The notes beneath the pieces are model-generated. The model saw only the letters and a list, made by a program, of their open reading frames with translations. It was not told the origin of the DNA and made no database searches. The position numbers were made by a program, and so were the translations under genes. A stretch of 64,000 nt of DNA from Candidatus Melainabacteria bacterium (lineage in GTDB: Bacteria > Cyanobacteriota > Vampirovibrionia > Obscuribacterales > Obscuribacteraceae): NCBI GenBank assembly GCA_027451745.1, contig DAIDIP010000015.1:27445-91444 (forward strand), written 5' to 3'. Below, piece after piece: positions 37,107-45,115 of this stretch (its first letter is position 1; each line of letters begins with the position of its first letter).

Positions 37107-37134
37107 TTTATTTCTCCTTAGAATTAATTTGCTT

Positions 37135-38028
37135 CTAAACTTTCAAACAATTAGGCTCTGAATATATTGAAAGAGCATTCGGTACATTTGCAGTTAATTG
37201 ATTTGTAAGTCTACGTCCAACTGCTTTGGCAATACTATCAAGGCTATTTATTAGAGTAAGCATGTCTTCTAAAGACAATGCTTGACGAGCATCGGATACT
37301 GAAAGTTCAGGTTTGGGATGACATTCTATTATTAATCCATCAGCTCCGCAAGCAATAGCAGCTCTAGCTAAATCTGGAACTAATTCACGCTTTCCGGCAG
37401 CATGACTTGGGTCAACAATGACTGGCAAATGAGTCAATTGGCGCAAAGCTACGACAGCTCCTAGATCAAGTACATTTCTTGTATAAGTATCGTAGCTGCG
37501 AATTCCTCGTTCGCAAAGAATGACATTGGGGTTGCCATGACTAATAATGTATTCGGCAGCCAGTATAAATTCTTCTATGGTGGCAGAAAGCCCACGTTTT
37601 AGAAGAATGGGCTTATTTGACTGGCCAACTGTTTTTAGTAATTCAAAATTTTGCATATTGCGGCTGCCTATCTGTAAGATATCAGCATAAATAGCTGCAT
37701 TTGCGACTTGCTGGCAAGACATAACCTCGGTAACTATAGGCAAATGGCTTATCTTTTTTATTTGGGCAAGAATATTGAACCCTTCTTCTGCTAGTCCCTG
37801 AAAAGAGTAAGGAGATGTGCGCGGCTTATAAACAGAGCCTCTTAAAGCCTGAATAATGCCTAGGGGTAAGGCTTTTACCACAGATTCCATTTGCGACAAA
37901 GTTTCTACTGCGCACGGACCAGCAGCTATAAACAAAGCGTCACCGCCACATTCAATGTTGTTAGCGATTTTGATCACGCTACGGTGTTCTTTTGTTTTTT
38001 TGACTGTTAAGTGGGCTTCGATCTTCAT
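37135..38028 (-). CDS. aroF: 3-deoxy-7-phosphoheptulonate (DAHP) synthase, AroAI-beta/KDO8P-like type
   Basis: First step of the shikimate pathway: PEP plus erythrose-4-phosphate to DAHP. 297 residues. The motif AAGPCAVETLSQM replaces the common GPCSVES. RGSVYKPRTSPYSFQG, QIGSRNMQNFELL, VILCERGIRSYDTYTRN, PVIVDPSHAAGKR and IIECHPKPE are the standard blocks. No N-terminal ACT or chorismate-mutase domain is fused, so feedback control must lie elsewhere; transcriptional attenuation upstream is a candidate. The ATG overlaps the stop of a 39-codon ORF (ATGA). The symbol follows common usage for this type. Confidence 0.92.
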   Translation of the reverse strand: MKIEAHLTVKKTKEHRSVIKIANNIECGGDALFIAAGPCAVETLSQMESVVKALPLGIIQALRGSVYKPRTSPYSFQGLAEEGFNILAQIKKISHLPIVTEVMSCQQVANAAIYADILQIGSRNMQNFELLKTVGQSNKPILLKRGLSATIEEFILAAEYIISHGNPNVILCERGIRSYDTYTRNVLDLGAVVALRQLTHLPVIVDPSHAAGKRELVPDLARAAIACGADGLIIECHPKPELSVSDARQALSLEDMLTLINSLDSIAKAVGRRLTNQLTANVPNALSIYSEPNCLKV

Positions 38029-38144
38029 ATAAGCGCTGCCTCGCCTTCGTTCTTCGGCTCAATGCGCCTCAACACGCTCTGGCTTCGGACATTTAGGTCC
38101 TGCACGTCGCCCTTTGCTCGGCTATATTTCCTTTTATCTAACAT
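38025..38144 (-). CDS. GC-rich 39-codon ORF between attenuator and aroF
   Basis: Starts MLDKRKYSRAKG and ends NEGEAALI, with a good ribosome-binding site (TAAGGAG) and a stop overlapping the aroF ATG. Codons 8-38 are far richer in GC than any neighbour. If the 93 bases at 38031-38123 are removed, AAAAGGAAATAT joins directly to the aroF ATG, giving it a well-spaced ribosome-binding site. The segment is flanked by TAT/ATAT on both sides. It therefore looks like an in-frame insertion that turned the aroF leader into a coupled upstream ORF. The peptide resembles nothing I know. Confidence 0.55.
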   Translation of the reverse strand: MLDKRKYSRAKGDVQDLNVRSQSVLRRIEPKNEGEAALI

Positions 38145-38163
38145 GGATACTCCTTATTTAAAT

Positions 38164-38195
38164 AAAAAAACCGCAGATCACTTAGATCTGCGGTT
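38164..38195 (-). terminator. Attenuator terminator upstream of aroF
   Basis: AACCGCAGATC (38195-38185) and GATCTGCGGTT (38179-38169) form an 11-bp stem with a 5-base loop TAAGT, followed by a T-run to 38164. It lies before the first gene of the operon, 20 bases upstream of the next ATG, so it must act conditionally. Confidence 0.85.
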
Positions 38196-38304
38196 CATCT
38201 GAGCGAGCACAATAGCTCTCTACTGCAGATGAACCTCATTAAAATTCCAAAAGAAAAAAGTTTTGTTGTACATGTTGCCAATTACCTAGCGAGGCTATTG
38301 TGCT
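38192..38304 (-). promoter_or_regulatory. Antiterminator and competing stems of the aro attenuator
   Basis: Two perfect pairings can be read. GGTTCATCTG (38235-38226) pairs with CAGATGAACC (38201-38192); the latter takes the AACC base of the terminator stem, so this pairing should prevent termination. AGCACAATAGC (38304-38294) pairs with GCTATTGTGCT (38216-38206), which lies in the loop of the first pairing. The strand order means the two cannot both form except as a pseudoknot. The first arm of the antiterminator lies inside the last codons of the leader peptide. Confidence 0.75.
38220..38273 (-). CDS. Aromatic leader peptide controlling aroF (attenuation)
   Basis: Encodes MYNKTFFFWNFNEVHLQ: six of 17 residues are aromatic, with Phe-Phe-Phe-Trp at 6-9, Phe11 and Tyr2. 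AGG lies about 12 bases upstream of the ATG. The UAG stop is at 38222-38220. Stalling at the Phe/Trp codons (38258-38241) would leave the antiterminator arm at 38235-38226 available. Reaching the stop would cover it and allow the terminator. This is the classic trp/pheA logic applied to the first shikimate enzyme. Confidence 0.85.
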   Translation of the reverse strand: MYNKTFFFWNFNEVHLQ

Positions 38305-38334
38305 GCAAAATTGCGGATTTCAATTAGTAAGAGC

Positions 38335-38363
38335 ATGGTAACTTGGTGTATTTTATTAGTCAA
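38335..38363 (-). promoter_or_regulatory. Sigma-70-type promoter for the aro leader
   Basis: TTGACT (38363-38358) and TACCAT (38340-38335) are separated by exactly 17 bases. A transcript would start near 38328, just upstream of the first pairing segment of the attenuator, and after the stop of the upstream prephenate-dehydratase-like gene. Confidence 0.6.
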
Positions 38364-38384
38364 GTGATTGTTAATTAGGATTTC

Positions 38385-38975
38385 TTATTGAGTTAAGGCA
38401 ACTAGTAGAAAGGTTGTGTAATTATTGTCTGCATCCTGTAAATTTTCAGCAATTATATTTAGACCATGCAACTGAGCCAATGCTTTATTGCTTACTGTCG
38501 CGACGCTCTTTGGCAGCTTTCCTTCGCCAAGTAGCTCTGCTACTTTGGCTGGATCGACAAGGTCACCTTCGCAAACATTCAATTTAATATTGCTATACTG
38601 TTTTTTCAAATTTTGTTTGCATTGACGCAGTACTTGCGGGTGGGTAATTATTGTTTCAATGTCCGAAAGTTCTGTATTAGGTCCGGTCATTAAAACGTGA
38701 GCAATTTTTATGGTGTATTCAGCCAATACGATGAAATTTCGTCCTGCCATAGCTTTAGTGCTTTCTTCTACTTCACCGCCGAGTGAATTACGAACGGCAA
38801 ATTGACCCAAGTCAATTTCTTTCTTTTCCAGGGATTGAAATACATTTTCAGTAGTGTGTAAGTAGCACAACTGATAATCAGTTATACCGACATTACCAAG
38901 GTTTGTTGTTGCAGCTAATTCATTGAAGCTGCCAGAACCACCTTGGATGCCAACTAATTTATATGTTCTGGTCAT
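38385..38975 (-). CDS. Prephenate-dehydratase-like protein with altered active-site motifs, no ACT domain
   Basis: 196 residues covering only the PDT domain. It begins GIQGGSGSFNELAA, matching the GxxGSFSExAA start of PheA. It has a long-helix block (VFQSLEKKEIDLGQFAVRNS) where PheA has the P-x-ENS motif, here VRNS. The C-terminal motif is NNYTTFLLVA where PheA has N-x-TRF, so the Arg that binds the substrate carboxylate is replaced by Thr. The regulatory ACT domain is missing. It may be a divergent dehydratase, or a binding protein derived from one. It lies directly upstream of the aro attenuator. Confidence 0.65.
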   Translation of the reverse strand: MTRTYKLVGIQGGSGSFNELAATTNLGNVGITDYQLCYLHTTENVFQSLEKKEIDLGQFAVRNSLGGEVEESTKAMAGRNFIVLAEYTIKIAHVLMTGPNTELSDIETIITHPQVLRQCKQNLKKQYSNIKLNVCEGDLVDPAKVAELLGEGKLPKSVATVSNKALAQLHGLNIIAENLQDADNNYTTFLLVALTQ

Positions 38976-39139
38976 TAATAGAAAAATTGTTACTGTGATT
39001 GTGATAGCGGACGGTGAATTTAAGAAGATATAGAAGCAAATCTAAACAGTATGAGCTATTATAACTGTTTGAACAATGATTTGTCGTAAAGTTTAAGAAT
39101 AGCTTGAGCAATTAGCAGTTAATTCGGGTAAGCGTTGAT

Positions 39140-40129
39140 ATGCAGATGAGAAAATTAGGAAAAAGTGGTCCGGAAGTTTCAGCTTTAGGTCTTGGTTGCA
39201 TGGGTATGTCGCAATCATACGGTGTTAGAGATGATAAGGAGTCTCTTGCTACTATTCATAGAGCATTAGAATTGGGCCTTAATTTTTTGGATACTGCTGA
39301 TATTTATGGTCCTTTTATCAATGAAGAATTAGTGGGACAGGCAATAAAAGAAAAAAGAGATAAATTTTTTATTGCTACTAAATTTGGTTTTGTGGGTGCG
39401 TTAAGCGATCCAAAGAAGATCGAGGTTAATGGTAGTCCGAAACATGCTTTTTCAGCCTGTGAAGCTAGTCTTCAGCGATTGAAAATAGATACTATTGACC
39501 TTTATTATCTTCATCGTGTTGATCCAAATACTCCTATTGAAGAAACGGTTGGTGCTATGTCCAGTCTAGTTAAACAAGGCAAAGTTCGTTATATTGGTCT
39601 ATCCGAAACAAGTCCTGCAACTTTGCGTAAAGCGTATAAAATCCATCCAATAAGTGCTTTGCAAAGCGAATATTCGCTTTGGACCCGTGATCCAGAGGAT
39701 GAAATTATAAAAACCTGTCGAGAGCTTGGCATAGCATTTGTACCTTTTTCTCCTTTAGGACGCGGATTTTTGACAGGAAAGATTGAGCAAGTAGCTGATT
39801 TGCCTGCTGATGATAATAGAAGAAAATTTCCCCGGTTTCAGAATGAAAATTTTGAAAAAAATTTGCAAATTGTGGAGCGCCTAAAATCATTTGCTAATGA
39901 AAAATCTTGTACAGTAGCTCAATTGGTTTTGTCCTGGGTGCTTGCGCAGGGCGACGATATTATTCCTATTCCGGGTACAAAGAGACGCAAATACTTAGAA
40001 GAAAATATTGGCAGTTTAGAAGTAAAATTGAGTGTGGCAGATCTGGAACGAATCGAAGAAATTGTTCCTCGTGGTGCTGCCCATGGTGCTAGATACCACG
40101 AAGAAATGATGAGGCATGCGAATCGATGA
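39140..40129 (+). CDS. Aldo/keto reductase
   Basis: 329 residues, (beta/alpha)8 NADPH-dependent reductase. The catalytic set is visible: Asp and Tyr in [10 protein letters not shown], Lys in IATKFGF, His in YYLHRVDP. The C-terminal [19 protein letters not shown] is the cofactor-binding end. It resembles the IolS/YajO group and plant auxin-induced reductases; the substrate is unknown. Its stop overlaps the chorismate mutase start by 4 bases (ATGA). Confidence 0.92.
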   Translation: MQMRKLGKSGPEVSALGLGCMGMSQSYGVRDDKESLATIHRALELGLNFLDTADIYGPFINEELVGQAIKEKRDKFFIATKFGFVGALSDPKKIEVNGSPKHAFSACEASLQRLKIDTIDLYYLHRVDPNTPIEETVGAMSSLVKQGKVRYIGLSETSPATLRKAYKIHPISALQSEYSLWTRDPEDEIIKTCRELGIAFVPFSPLGRGFLTGKIEQVADLPADDNRRKFPRFQNENFEKNLQIVERLKSFANEKSCTVAQLVLSWVLAQGDDIIPIPGTKRRKYLEENIGSLEVKLSVADLERIEEIVPRGAAHGARYHEEMMRHANR

Positions 40130-40395
40130 CTGAAGCAGATGCTCGACTTTCTTCTTTGCGGCAAGAGATAGATAAATTAGATTCTACTATTTGGTCTTTG
40201 CTGGAAAAGCGCTTTTATTTATTGAAAGAAGTAGCAAAAATAAAGCATGATTCAAACATTCCCATTCTCGATCAAAAAAGAGAAAAAGATGTTTTGACAA
40301 GAATTACTGCTTTGTCTTGCGATCCTGAAGTCTCTTCAGCCATTGGTAAACTATATGAGCTGGTATTCGAACTAAGCAGAAAATATCAAAAATGA
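40126..40395 (+). CDS. Chorismate mutase, AroQ (type II, all-helical)
   Basis: 89 residues. Converts chorismate to prephenate. [22 protein letters not shown] with the conserved Arg and Asp, then [24 protein letters not shown], are the three-helix AroQ-fold blocks. It is monofunctional here, separate from the prephenate-dehydratase-like protein 1.2 kb away. It overlaps the aldo/keto reductase gene by 4 bases. Confidence 0.9.
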   Translation: MTEADARLSSLRQEIDKLDSTIWSLLEKRFYLLKEVAKIKHDSNIPILDQKREKDVLTRITALSCDPEVSSAIGKLYELVFELSRKYQK

Positions 40396-40399
40396 TATT

Positions 40400-41008
40400 T
40401 CAAAGACCTAATTTAGTTCTAAGATCACGCGCTACGGCATCTATCGTCTTATTACTCGTATCGATGATAAGAGTGGCCTGTTCATAAATCTCTTTACGCT
40501 GTTTTATAAGACTTTCTAAGCGTGACCGTCTATTGTCTTCGGGCTCACCATCAGTATTTGTATCGAGTAAGGGTCTATGCCGCATGCTGCTCACTCTTTC
40601 CATAAGTATATTTGCTGGAGCCTGCAGAGCAACGATTGTGCCTAATTTGGAAAGTTTGAAAAAGTTTTCTGGTGGAACAGGTAGTCCGCCACCGCAAGAC
40701 AAAACAGTACCTTGTCCTTTGTTATGGGTATAAGGAAACGAAGTTTTAGAAAGGGTACAAAGATGTTCTACCAATGCCTTTTCTAGTTTGCGAAAAATAT
40801 CTTCTCCAAAACGGGAGAAAATATCGGTTATTTTTATATCGGTTGCCTGTTCAATGACTGCATCTGTGTCTAAAGAATTCCAGCCCAGGTCTTTAGCTAG
40901 ATATTCTCCGACAGCGGTTTTACCTGCGCCAGGAGGACCAATGAGAATAATCATTGGTAAAAATAAGTCTGTGATCTGAAAATCTATATTGTCTGAGACT
41001 AATTCCAT
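40400..41008 (-). CDS. aroK: Shikimate kinase
   Basis: 202 residues. Phosphorylates shikimate at O3. The Walker A loop is GPPGAGKT, the substrate block is SLDTDAVIEQATDIKITDIF, and the shikimate-binding CGGG is in VLSCGGGLPVP. The lid carries RPLL. It is slightly long, with 18 extra residues before IILIGPPG; ATG 40954 (MIILIG) is a possible alternative start. Convergent with the chorismate mutase gene, 4 bases apart. Confidence 0.92.
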   Translation of the reverse strand: MELVSDNIDFQITDLFLPMIILIGPPGAGKTAVGEYLAKDLGWNSLDTDAVIEQATDIKITDIFSRFGEDIFRKLEKALVEHLCTLSKTSFPYTHNKGQGTVLSCGGGLPVPPENFFKLSKLGTIVALQAPANILMERVSSMRHRPLLDTNTDGEPEDNRRSRLESLIKQRKEIYEQATLIIDTSNKTIDAVARDLRTKLGL

Positions 41009-41088
41009 GTACTATATATTCTTATGTCTAAACCATATTTATTGATACTTATTGAATTTTGCCAAGTAAGTGCTTTGAAAATAGAATA

Positions 41089-41116
41089 TTGGTAAACTAG
41101 CACTGTTTATTATAAA
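41089..41116 (+). promoter_or_regulatory. Candidate sigma-70 promoter for aroC-aroB
   Basis: TTGGTA (41089-41094), 16-base spacer, TATAAA (41111-41116), about 55 bases before the aroC ATG. It is the only reasonable match in this intergenic stretch. Confidence 0.4.
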
Positions 41117-41170
41117 GAACCTGCTTAGAACATTCTGAATATGAGCTGGCTTTAAAGGAATAATCACGAC

Positions 41171-42412
41171 ATGTTTCGATTTTATACAAGTGGGGAGTCA
41201 CACGGCAAGGGCATTTTTGCGTTTGTAGAAGGGGTTCCGGCTGGTTTAAAGGTAAATTTGGCAAATATCAATTCTGAATTGGCTCGCAGACAAGGTGGTT
41301 ATGGACGCAGCAGTCGCCAAAAACTAGAAACTGATGAGGCTGTTGTGTTGAGCGGTGTCAGACATGGTATTACTAGTGGTGCACCAATAACTCTATTAGT
41401 TAATAATCGAGAATCTGAGAATTGGACATGTGTGATGTCAACTAATGAGGTTGATATGACTAATAAAGATGTAATTGCACAAATGGAAGCAAAAGCCATA
41501 AAGCGTTTTCGACCAGGACACGCTGACTTATCGGGAACAATAAAATTTCATCAAAGAGATATAAGAGATGTTTTGGAGCGGTCTTCTGCTCGTGAAACAG
41601 CTGTACGAGTAGCAGCGGGGGCTTTATGTCAGCAACTATTGAGTTCGTTGGGAATTCAATCTACGGCTCATGTTTTGCAAATTGGTGATATCAAAATAAA
41701 AAAAGAAAGTCAGAATATCTCCATTGATGAAATTGACAAACTGGCACAGGCTGCAGATTTGCTATGTATAGACAATGATGCTGCTGAAGAAATGAAAACG
41801 TTAATAAACAAGACTTGGCAAGAAGGCGATACTTTAGGTGGGGCTGTGGAGATAATTGTCGAGGGTCTACCTGTAGGACTTGGTAGTTATACGCAATGGG
41901 ATCTAAAATTAGATGGTAAATTAGCCCAAGCTATTATGAGTGTGCAAGCTGTTAAGGCAGTAGAAATGGGCGATGGGATTAATAGTTCTGTTAAACCTGG
42001 CTCTTTGTGTCACGATGCTATTTTTCCAGATGAAAACTCATCATTGCCGTTCAAAAGAAAAACTAATCATGCAGGTGGATTAGAGGGAGGCATGACTAAT
42101 GGTGAGCGCTTAGTAGTACGCGCTTATATGAAGCCTTTACCTACTTTACGCAATGGACTCGAATCACTTTCTTTTCCTGAGTTTACCGAAGAAACAGGAC
42201 ATTATGAGAGGTCAGATGTTTGCGCAGTTTCAGCTTGTGCTGTGGTGTGCAAGGCGATGGTAAATATTATTCTTACTTCAACTTTATTAGACAAATTTGG
42301 TGGAGATAGCATTGTTGATTTAGAAAATGCAGTAAAACAATATAGAGAATATTGTCGAACAATTGCCAATAATAGTCATAGCAAAAAGAGCAAAACAAAA
42401 ATTGGTAAGTAA
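41171..42412 (+). CDS. aroC: Chorismate synthase
   Basis: 413 residues. Converts EPSP to chorismate with reduced FMN. It begins FRFYTSGESHGKGIFAFVEG; GGYGRSSRQKLETDEAVVLSG, FRPGHADLSGTIKF, RSSARETAVRVAAG and NHAGGLEGGMTNG are the family signatures. The C-terminus is somewhat longer than usual and Lys/Ser-rich (HSKKSKTKIGK). aroB follows after 2 bases. Confidence 0.95.
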   Translation: MFRFYTSGESHGKGIFAFVEGVPAGLKVNLANINSELARRQGGYGRSSRQKLETDEAVVLSGVRHGITSGAPITLLVNNRESENWTCVMSTNEVDMTNKDVIAQMEAKAIKRFRPGHADLSGTIKFHQRDIRDVLERSSARETAVRVAAGALCQQLLSSLGIQSTAHVLQIGDIKIKKESQNISIDEIDKLAQAADLLCIDNDAAEEMKTLINKTWQEGDTLGGAVEIIVEGLPVGLGSYTQWDLKLDGKLAQAIMSVQAVKAVEMGDGINSSVKPGSLCHDAIFPDENSSLPFKRKTNHAGGLEGGMTNGERLVVRAYMKPLPTLRNGLESLSFPEFTEETGHYERSDVCAVSACAVVCKAMVNIILTSTLLDKFGGDSIVDLENAVKQYREYCRTIANNSHSKKSKTKIGK

Positions 42413-42414
42413 TA

Positions 42415-43587
42415 ATGATCAAACATAAAGCTCATCATAGCGGATCGTTAAATCTTAACTGGCAATCAACACTTTCTATTGGTACAAGAGTTGTAGTCGG
42501 TATTGATGCCATTACTAAGTTGACAGATATTTTGATGCAAATAGATGCAGGAAAGAATATACTGCTTCTTCATCAATCAAAGCTATTTGCTGAGCAAATA
42601 GATCATATTAGAAATAGTCTTCATGCAAAAGATGTTTCTTTGCATAATTTAGAAATTTCAGATGGTGAAGAGTGTAAATCGGTAAATGAACTTATAAAAA
42701 TATGGGGTGTTTTGTACGAATTAAAGTTTTCTCGTCAAGATACAATAATTGCATTTGGTGGTGGTACGGTTTCGGACATTGGCGGATTTGCTGCTTCAAC
42801 ATATTTGCGTGGAATTAATTTAGTAGTTATTCCAACAACATTGCTAGCCCAGGTAGATGCAGCCATTGGCGGAAAAACAGGTATAAATTTTAATTCGGGC
42901 AAAAATTTAATTGGCAATTATTGTTTTGCTAAAGCCATTATAGTAGATACAAATACACTGGCTTGTTTACCAAAGAAGCAGTTTGTATCCGGTTTAGCAG
43001 AGATTATAAAATATAGTTTTTTGGAAAAAACTATTGCCAGTGAAACAGAATATTTACAGGGACCTAGATCATTGCTCTCTATTTTGCTTGATAACGCGCC
43101 CGATCTTAGCTGGGATAATGAATTGCTTTCAGGAATTATTATTGCTTGCATAAAAATGAAATTAGCTATAGTCGCCACAGATCCACAAGAAAAAGCACTG
43201 CGCCGCTGTTTGAATTTAGGACATACGCTTGGACATGCTTTAGAAAGCGTGAGCAAATTTGACTTAAGCCACGGAGAAGCAGTAGCAATAGGCATGGCTT
43301 TTGCTTTTCAAATGGCTGTTTTACGTGGTCAAATTGGTGAAGCTGATAAACATAGAGCTCTTGGTTTGATTGAAGCGGCTGGATTGCCAACTACAATTCC
43401 AAAAGGTCTTAAAGTTGAAGCTTTGCTAGATAGTATGTTCCTAGACAAAAAGCGCGAAGGTGAAGGAATAAAAATGGTGTTGCCTAGAAACGATTTGGGT
43501 ATAGTTGAGTATAAGGAACTTATCAAAAAGAGTGATATAGAAATTACTCTTGCTAAATTTAACAGACAAGAGAGCCTAAATCCCTAG
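42415..43587 (+). CDS. aroB: 3-dehydroquinate synthase
   Basis: 390 residues. Cyclises DAHP to 3-dehydroquinate; NAD and a divalent metal are needed. IAFGGGTVSDIGGFAASTYLRG, PTTLLAQVDAAIGGKTGIN and LNLGHTLGHALE (metal-binding His residues) are intact, as is HGEAVAIGM. There is about 15 residues of extra sequence at the N-terminus (HKAHHSGSLN). The last 29 bases overlap the 3' end of aroA on the other strand. Confidence 0.95.
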   Translation: MIKHKAHHSGSLNLNWQSTLSIGTRVVVGIDAITKLTDILMQIDAGKNILLLHQSKLFAEQIDHIRNSLHAKDVSLHNLEISDGEECKSVNELIKIWGVLYELKFSRQDTIIAFGGGTVSDIGGFAASTYLRGINLVVIPTTLLAQVDAAIGGKTGINFNSGKNLIGNYCFAKAIIVDTNTLACLPKKQFVSGLAEIIKYSFLEKTIASETEYLQGPRSLLSILLDNAPDLSWDNELLSGIIIACIKMKLAIVATDPQEKALRRCLNLGHTLGHALESVSKFDLSHGEAVAIGMAFAFQMAVLRGQIGEADKHRALGLIEAAGLPTTIPKGLKVEALLDSMFLDKKREGEGIKMVLPRNDLGIVEYKELIKKSDIEITLAKFNRQESLNP

Positions 43588-44872
43588 CGAAAGTTGGATA
43601 CGAAATTGCAGTTGAATCAGTTTCTTCAATTTCTAAAGGATTATCAAACAACAAATTGGCTATTAATCCAGACATTGCAAGACGGTGATCCATCGCTGTC
43701 TTCCATGGAGATCCGCCAGCAATATTCTTTTTGCCTACTATAGTAAATCCATCTTTTGATTCTGTTATGTCTGCCCCTGCGGCTTTTAAATTGTCCGTAA
43801 TTAATTTCAATCTGTCACTTTCTTTATGGCGCATTTCTTCTGCACCACTAACAGTAAATGTGCCATCACAAAGAGCACCGGCTAAAGCAAGAACAGGAAT
43901 TTCGTCAACACCTGAGGCAACCTCTTCATTGGCAATATTGGTACCCATTAATCGATCGCTGCTTGAAATTTGTATATCAGCAATTGGTTCATTGGCTATT
44001 ATGTGCTCATTGAGTAATGTAATATCAGCACCCATTCGTTTTAATACATTAATGACCAAATTGCGTCCGGCGTTAATTCCTATATCGGTCAGCAAAAGTT
44101 TGGAGCCTGGCAAACAGGCAGCGGCGACCATAAAAAATGCAGCAGAAGAAATATCGCCGGGTATCCTATATTGAAATGGTTTGACAGGCTCTTTGAGTTT
44201 TTCAACACTAACAGAAGTATAAGCTTCCTTAACGGGGTTATTTTCAAATGATATGCCCAAATAATCAAAAAAACGTACTGTATGATCTCGAGCAATACCA
44301 GGTAAGTGTACAGTTGTGCGACCATTGGCTTGTAGTCCAGCTAAAAGCAATGCTGTTTGCACCTGTGCCGATGATACTTTGAGTGTAAATTCACTGCCCG
44401 TTAGTTGACCACCGCTAATAGCAAAGGGAGCCAAACCTTTTTCTTCATTGTAATTTACTTGCGCGCCCATTGTTTCTAGATGTTCGAGCACTCTTGTCAT
44501 TGGTCTTTTTCGTATTGATTCATCGCCATCAAAATGTGATGTGAATGATTGTCCGGCTAACAAACCAGATATTAATCTAATTGTGGTGCCGCTATTGCCA
44601 ACAAAAAGGGTGCCTCGGGGAACGCTTAAATGCTTTATTCCAGGTGAATTTATACTTATAGAGGTATAAGATTTATTTCCTGCACCATTGGCTGCCGTAA
44701 TTTCAAGTCCGAGCTGGCGCATACAATTAGCCGTGTTTTGACAATCTTGCGCTGGCGATAATCCTTCTATATGATTTATTCCTTTAGAAAAGCTGGCGAA
44801 AATCAAGGCCCGGTGGGACAAGGCTTTATCACCTGGTATTTGTAGAGTGCCGAATAATTTCAATTTTCTCAT
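43559..44872 (-). CDS. aroA: 3-phosphoshikimate 1-carboxyvinyltransferase (EPSP synthase)
   Basis: 437 residues. Adds the enolpyruvyl group of PEP to shikimate-3-phosphate. It begins LFGTLQIPGDKALSHRALI. VGNSGTTIRLISGLLAG, RKRPMTRVLEHLETMGA, SSAQVQTALLLAGL, ARDHTVRFFDYLG and EEMRHKESDRLKLI are the standard blocks. GNSGTTIRL and GDK look closer to the class II enzymes than to the E. coli type, but not every class II motif is matched. No ribosome-binding site precedes the ATG. Confidence 0.95.
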   Translation of the reverse strand: MRKLKLFGTLQIPGDKALSHRALIFASFSKGINHIEGLSPAQDCQNTANCMRQLGLEITAANGAGNKSYTSISINSPGIKHLSVPRGTLFVGNSGTTIRLISGLLAGQSFTSHFDGDESIRKRPMTRVLEHLETMGAQVNYNEEKGLAPFAISGGQLTGSEFTLKVSSAQVQTALLLAGLQANGRTTVHLPGIARDHTVRFFDYLGISFENNPVKEAYTSVSVEKLKEPVKPFQYRIPGDISSAAFFMVAAACLPGSKLLLTDIGINAGRNLVINVLKRMGADITLLNEHIIANEPIADIQISSSDRLMGTNIANEEVASGVDEIPVLALAGALCDGTFTVSGAEEMRHKESDRLKLITDNLKAAGADITESKDGFTIVGKKNIAGGSPWKTAMDHRLAMSGLIANLLFDNPLEIEETDSTAISYPTFARDLGSLVC

Positions 44873-44986
44873 TTTAGTTATAGTTACAATCTCTTGTTTT
44901 GCTGCTATTTCTTTGGTCTTATTATAGACCTACGGCCTGGCGAACTTTTTTAGGCGACTTTAGGCCCATCTATTATAAGGTTAGAC

Positions 44987-45091
44987 TTGAAGACTTCTAC
45001 TACAACTCCTTACGCTTTGAATTGGTGGCGCAACTTGCAACAACCAGGTAAGCGTATGCCGGGTTGGCTTTTTTCTGGAGAAATAGTCTAA
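44987..45091 (+). CDS. trpL: trp operon leader peptide with tandem Trp codons, TTG start
   Basis: 34 codons from TTG 44987, with AAGG six bases upstream and an in-frame stop just before. The product includes PYALNWWRNLQQPG with Trp13-Trp14 (TGGTGG at 45023-45028) and a third Trp27 in PGWLFSG; it stops at TAA 45089-45091. No in-frame ATG precedes the Trp pair. ATTGGTG (45021-45027), covering the Trp codons, can pair with CACCAAT (45100-45106). A terminator follows at 45116. A -10-like TATTAT lies at 44920-44925. Confidence 0.75.
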   Translation: MKTSTTTPYALNWWRNLQQPGKRMPGWLFSGEIV

Positions 45092-45115
45092 CAGAATAAC
45101 ACCAATCTATGTTTT

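Noticed and set aside
38164..38330. T-box riboswitch upstream of aroF
   Set aside because: The leader has a terminator and a GAACCGC stretch, but the conserved T-box sequence AGGGTGGNACCGCG is missing, while a Phe/Trp-rich leader ORF with matching pairings is present.
42415..43587. The 29-base aroB/aroA overlap as a frameshift error
   Set aside because: Both proteins end at the normal place for their families, so the overlap seems genuine.
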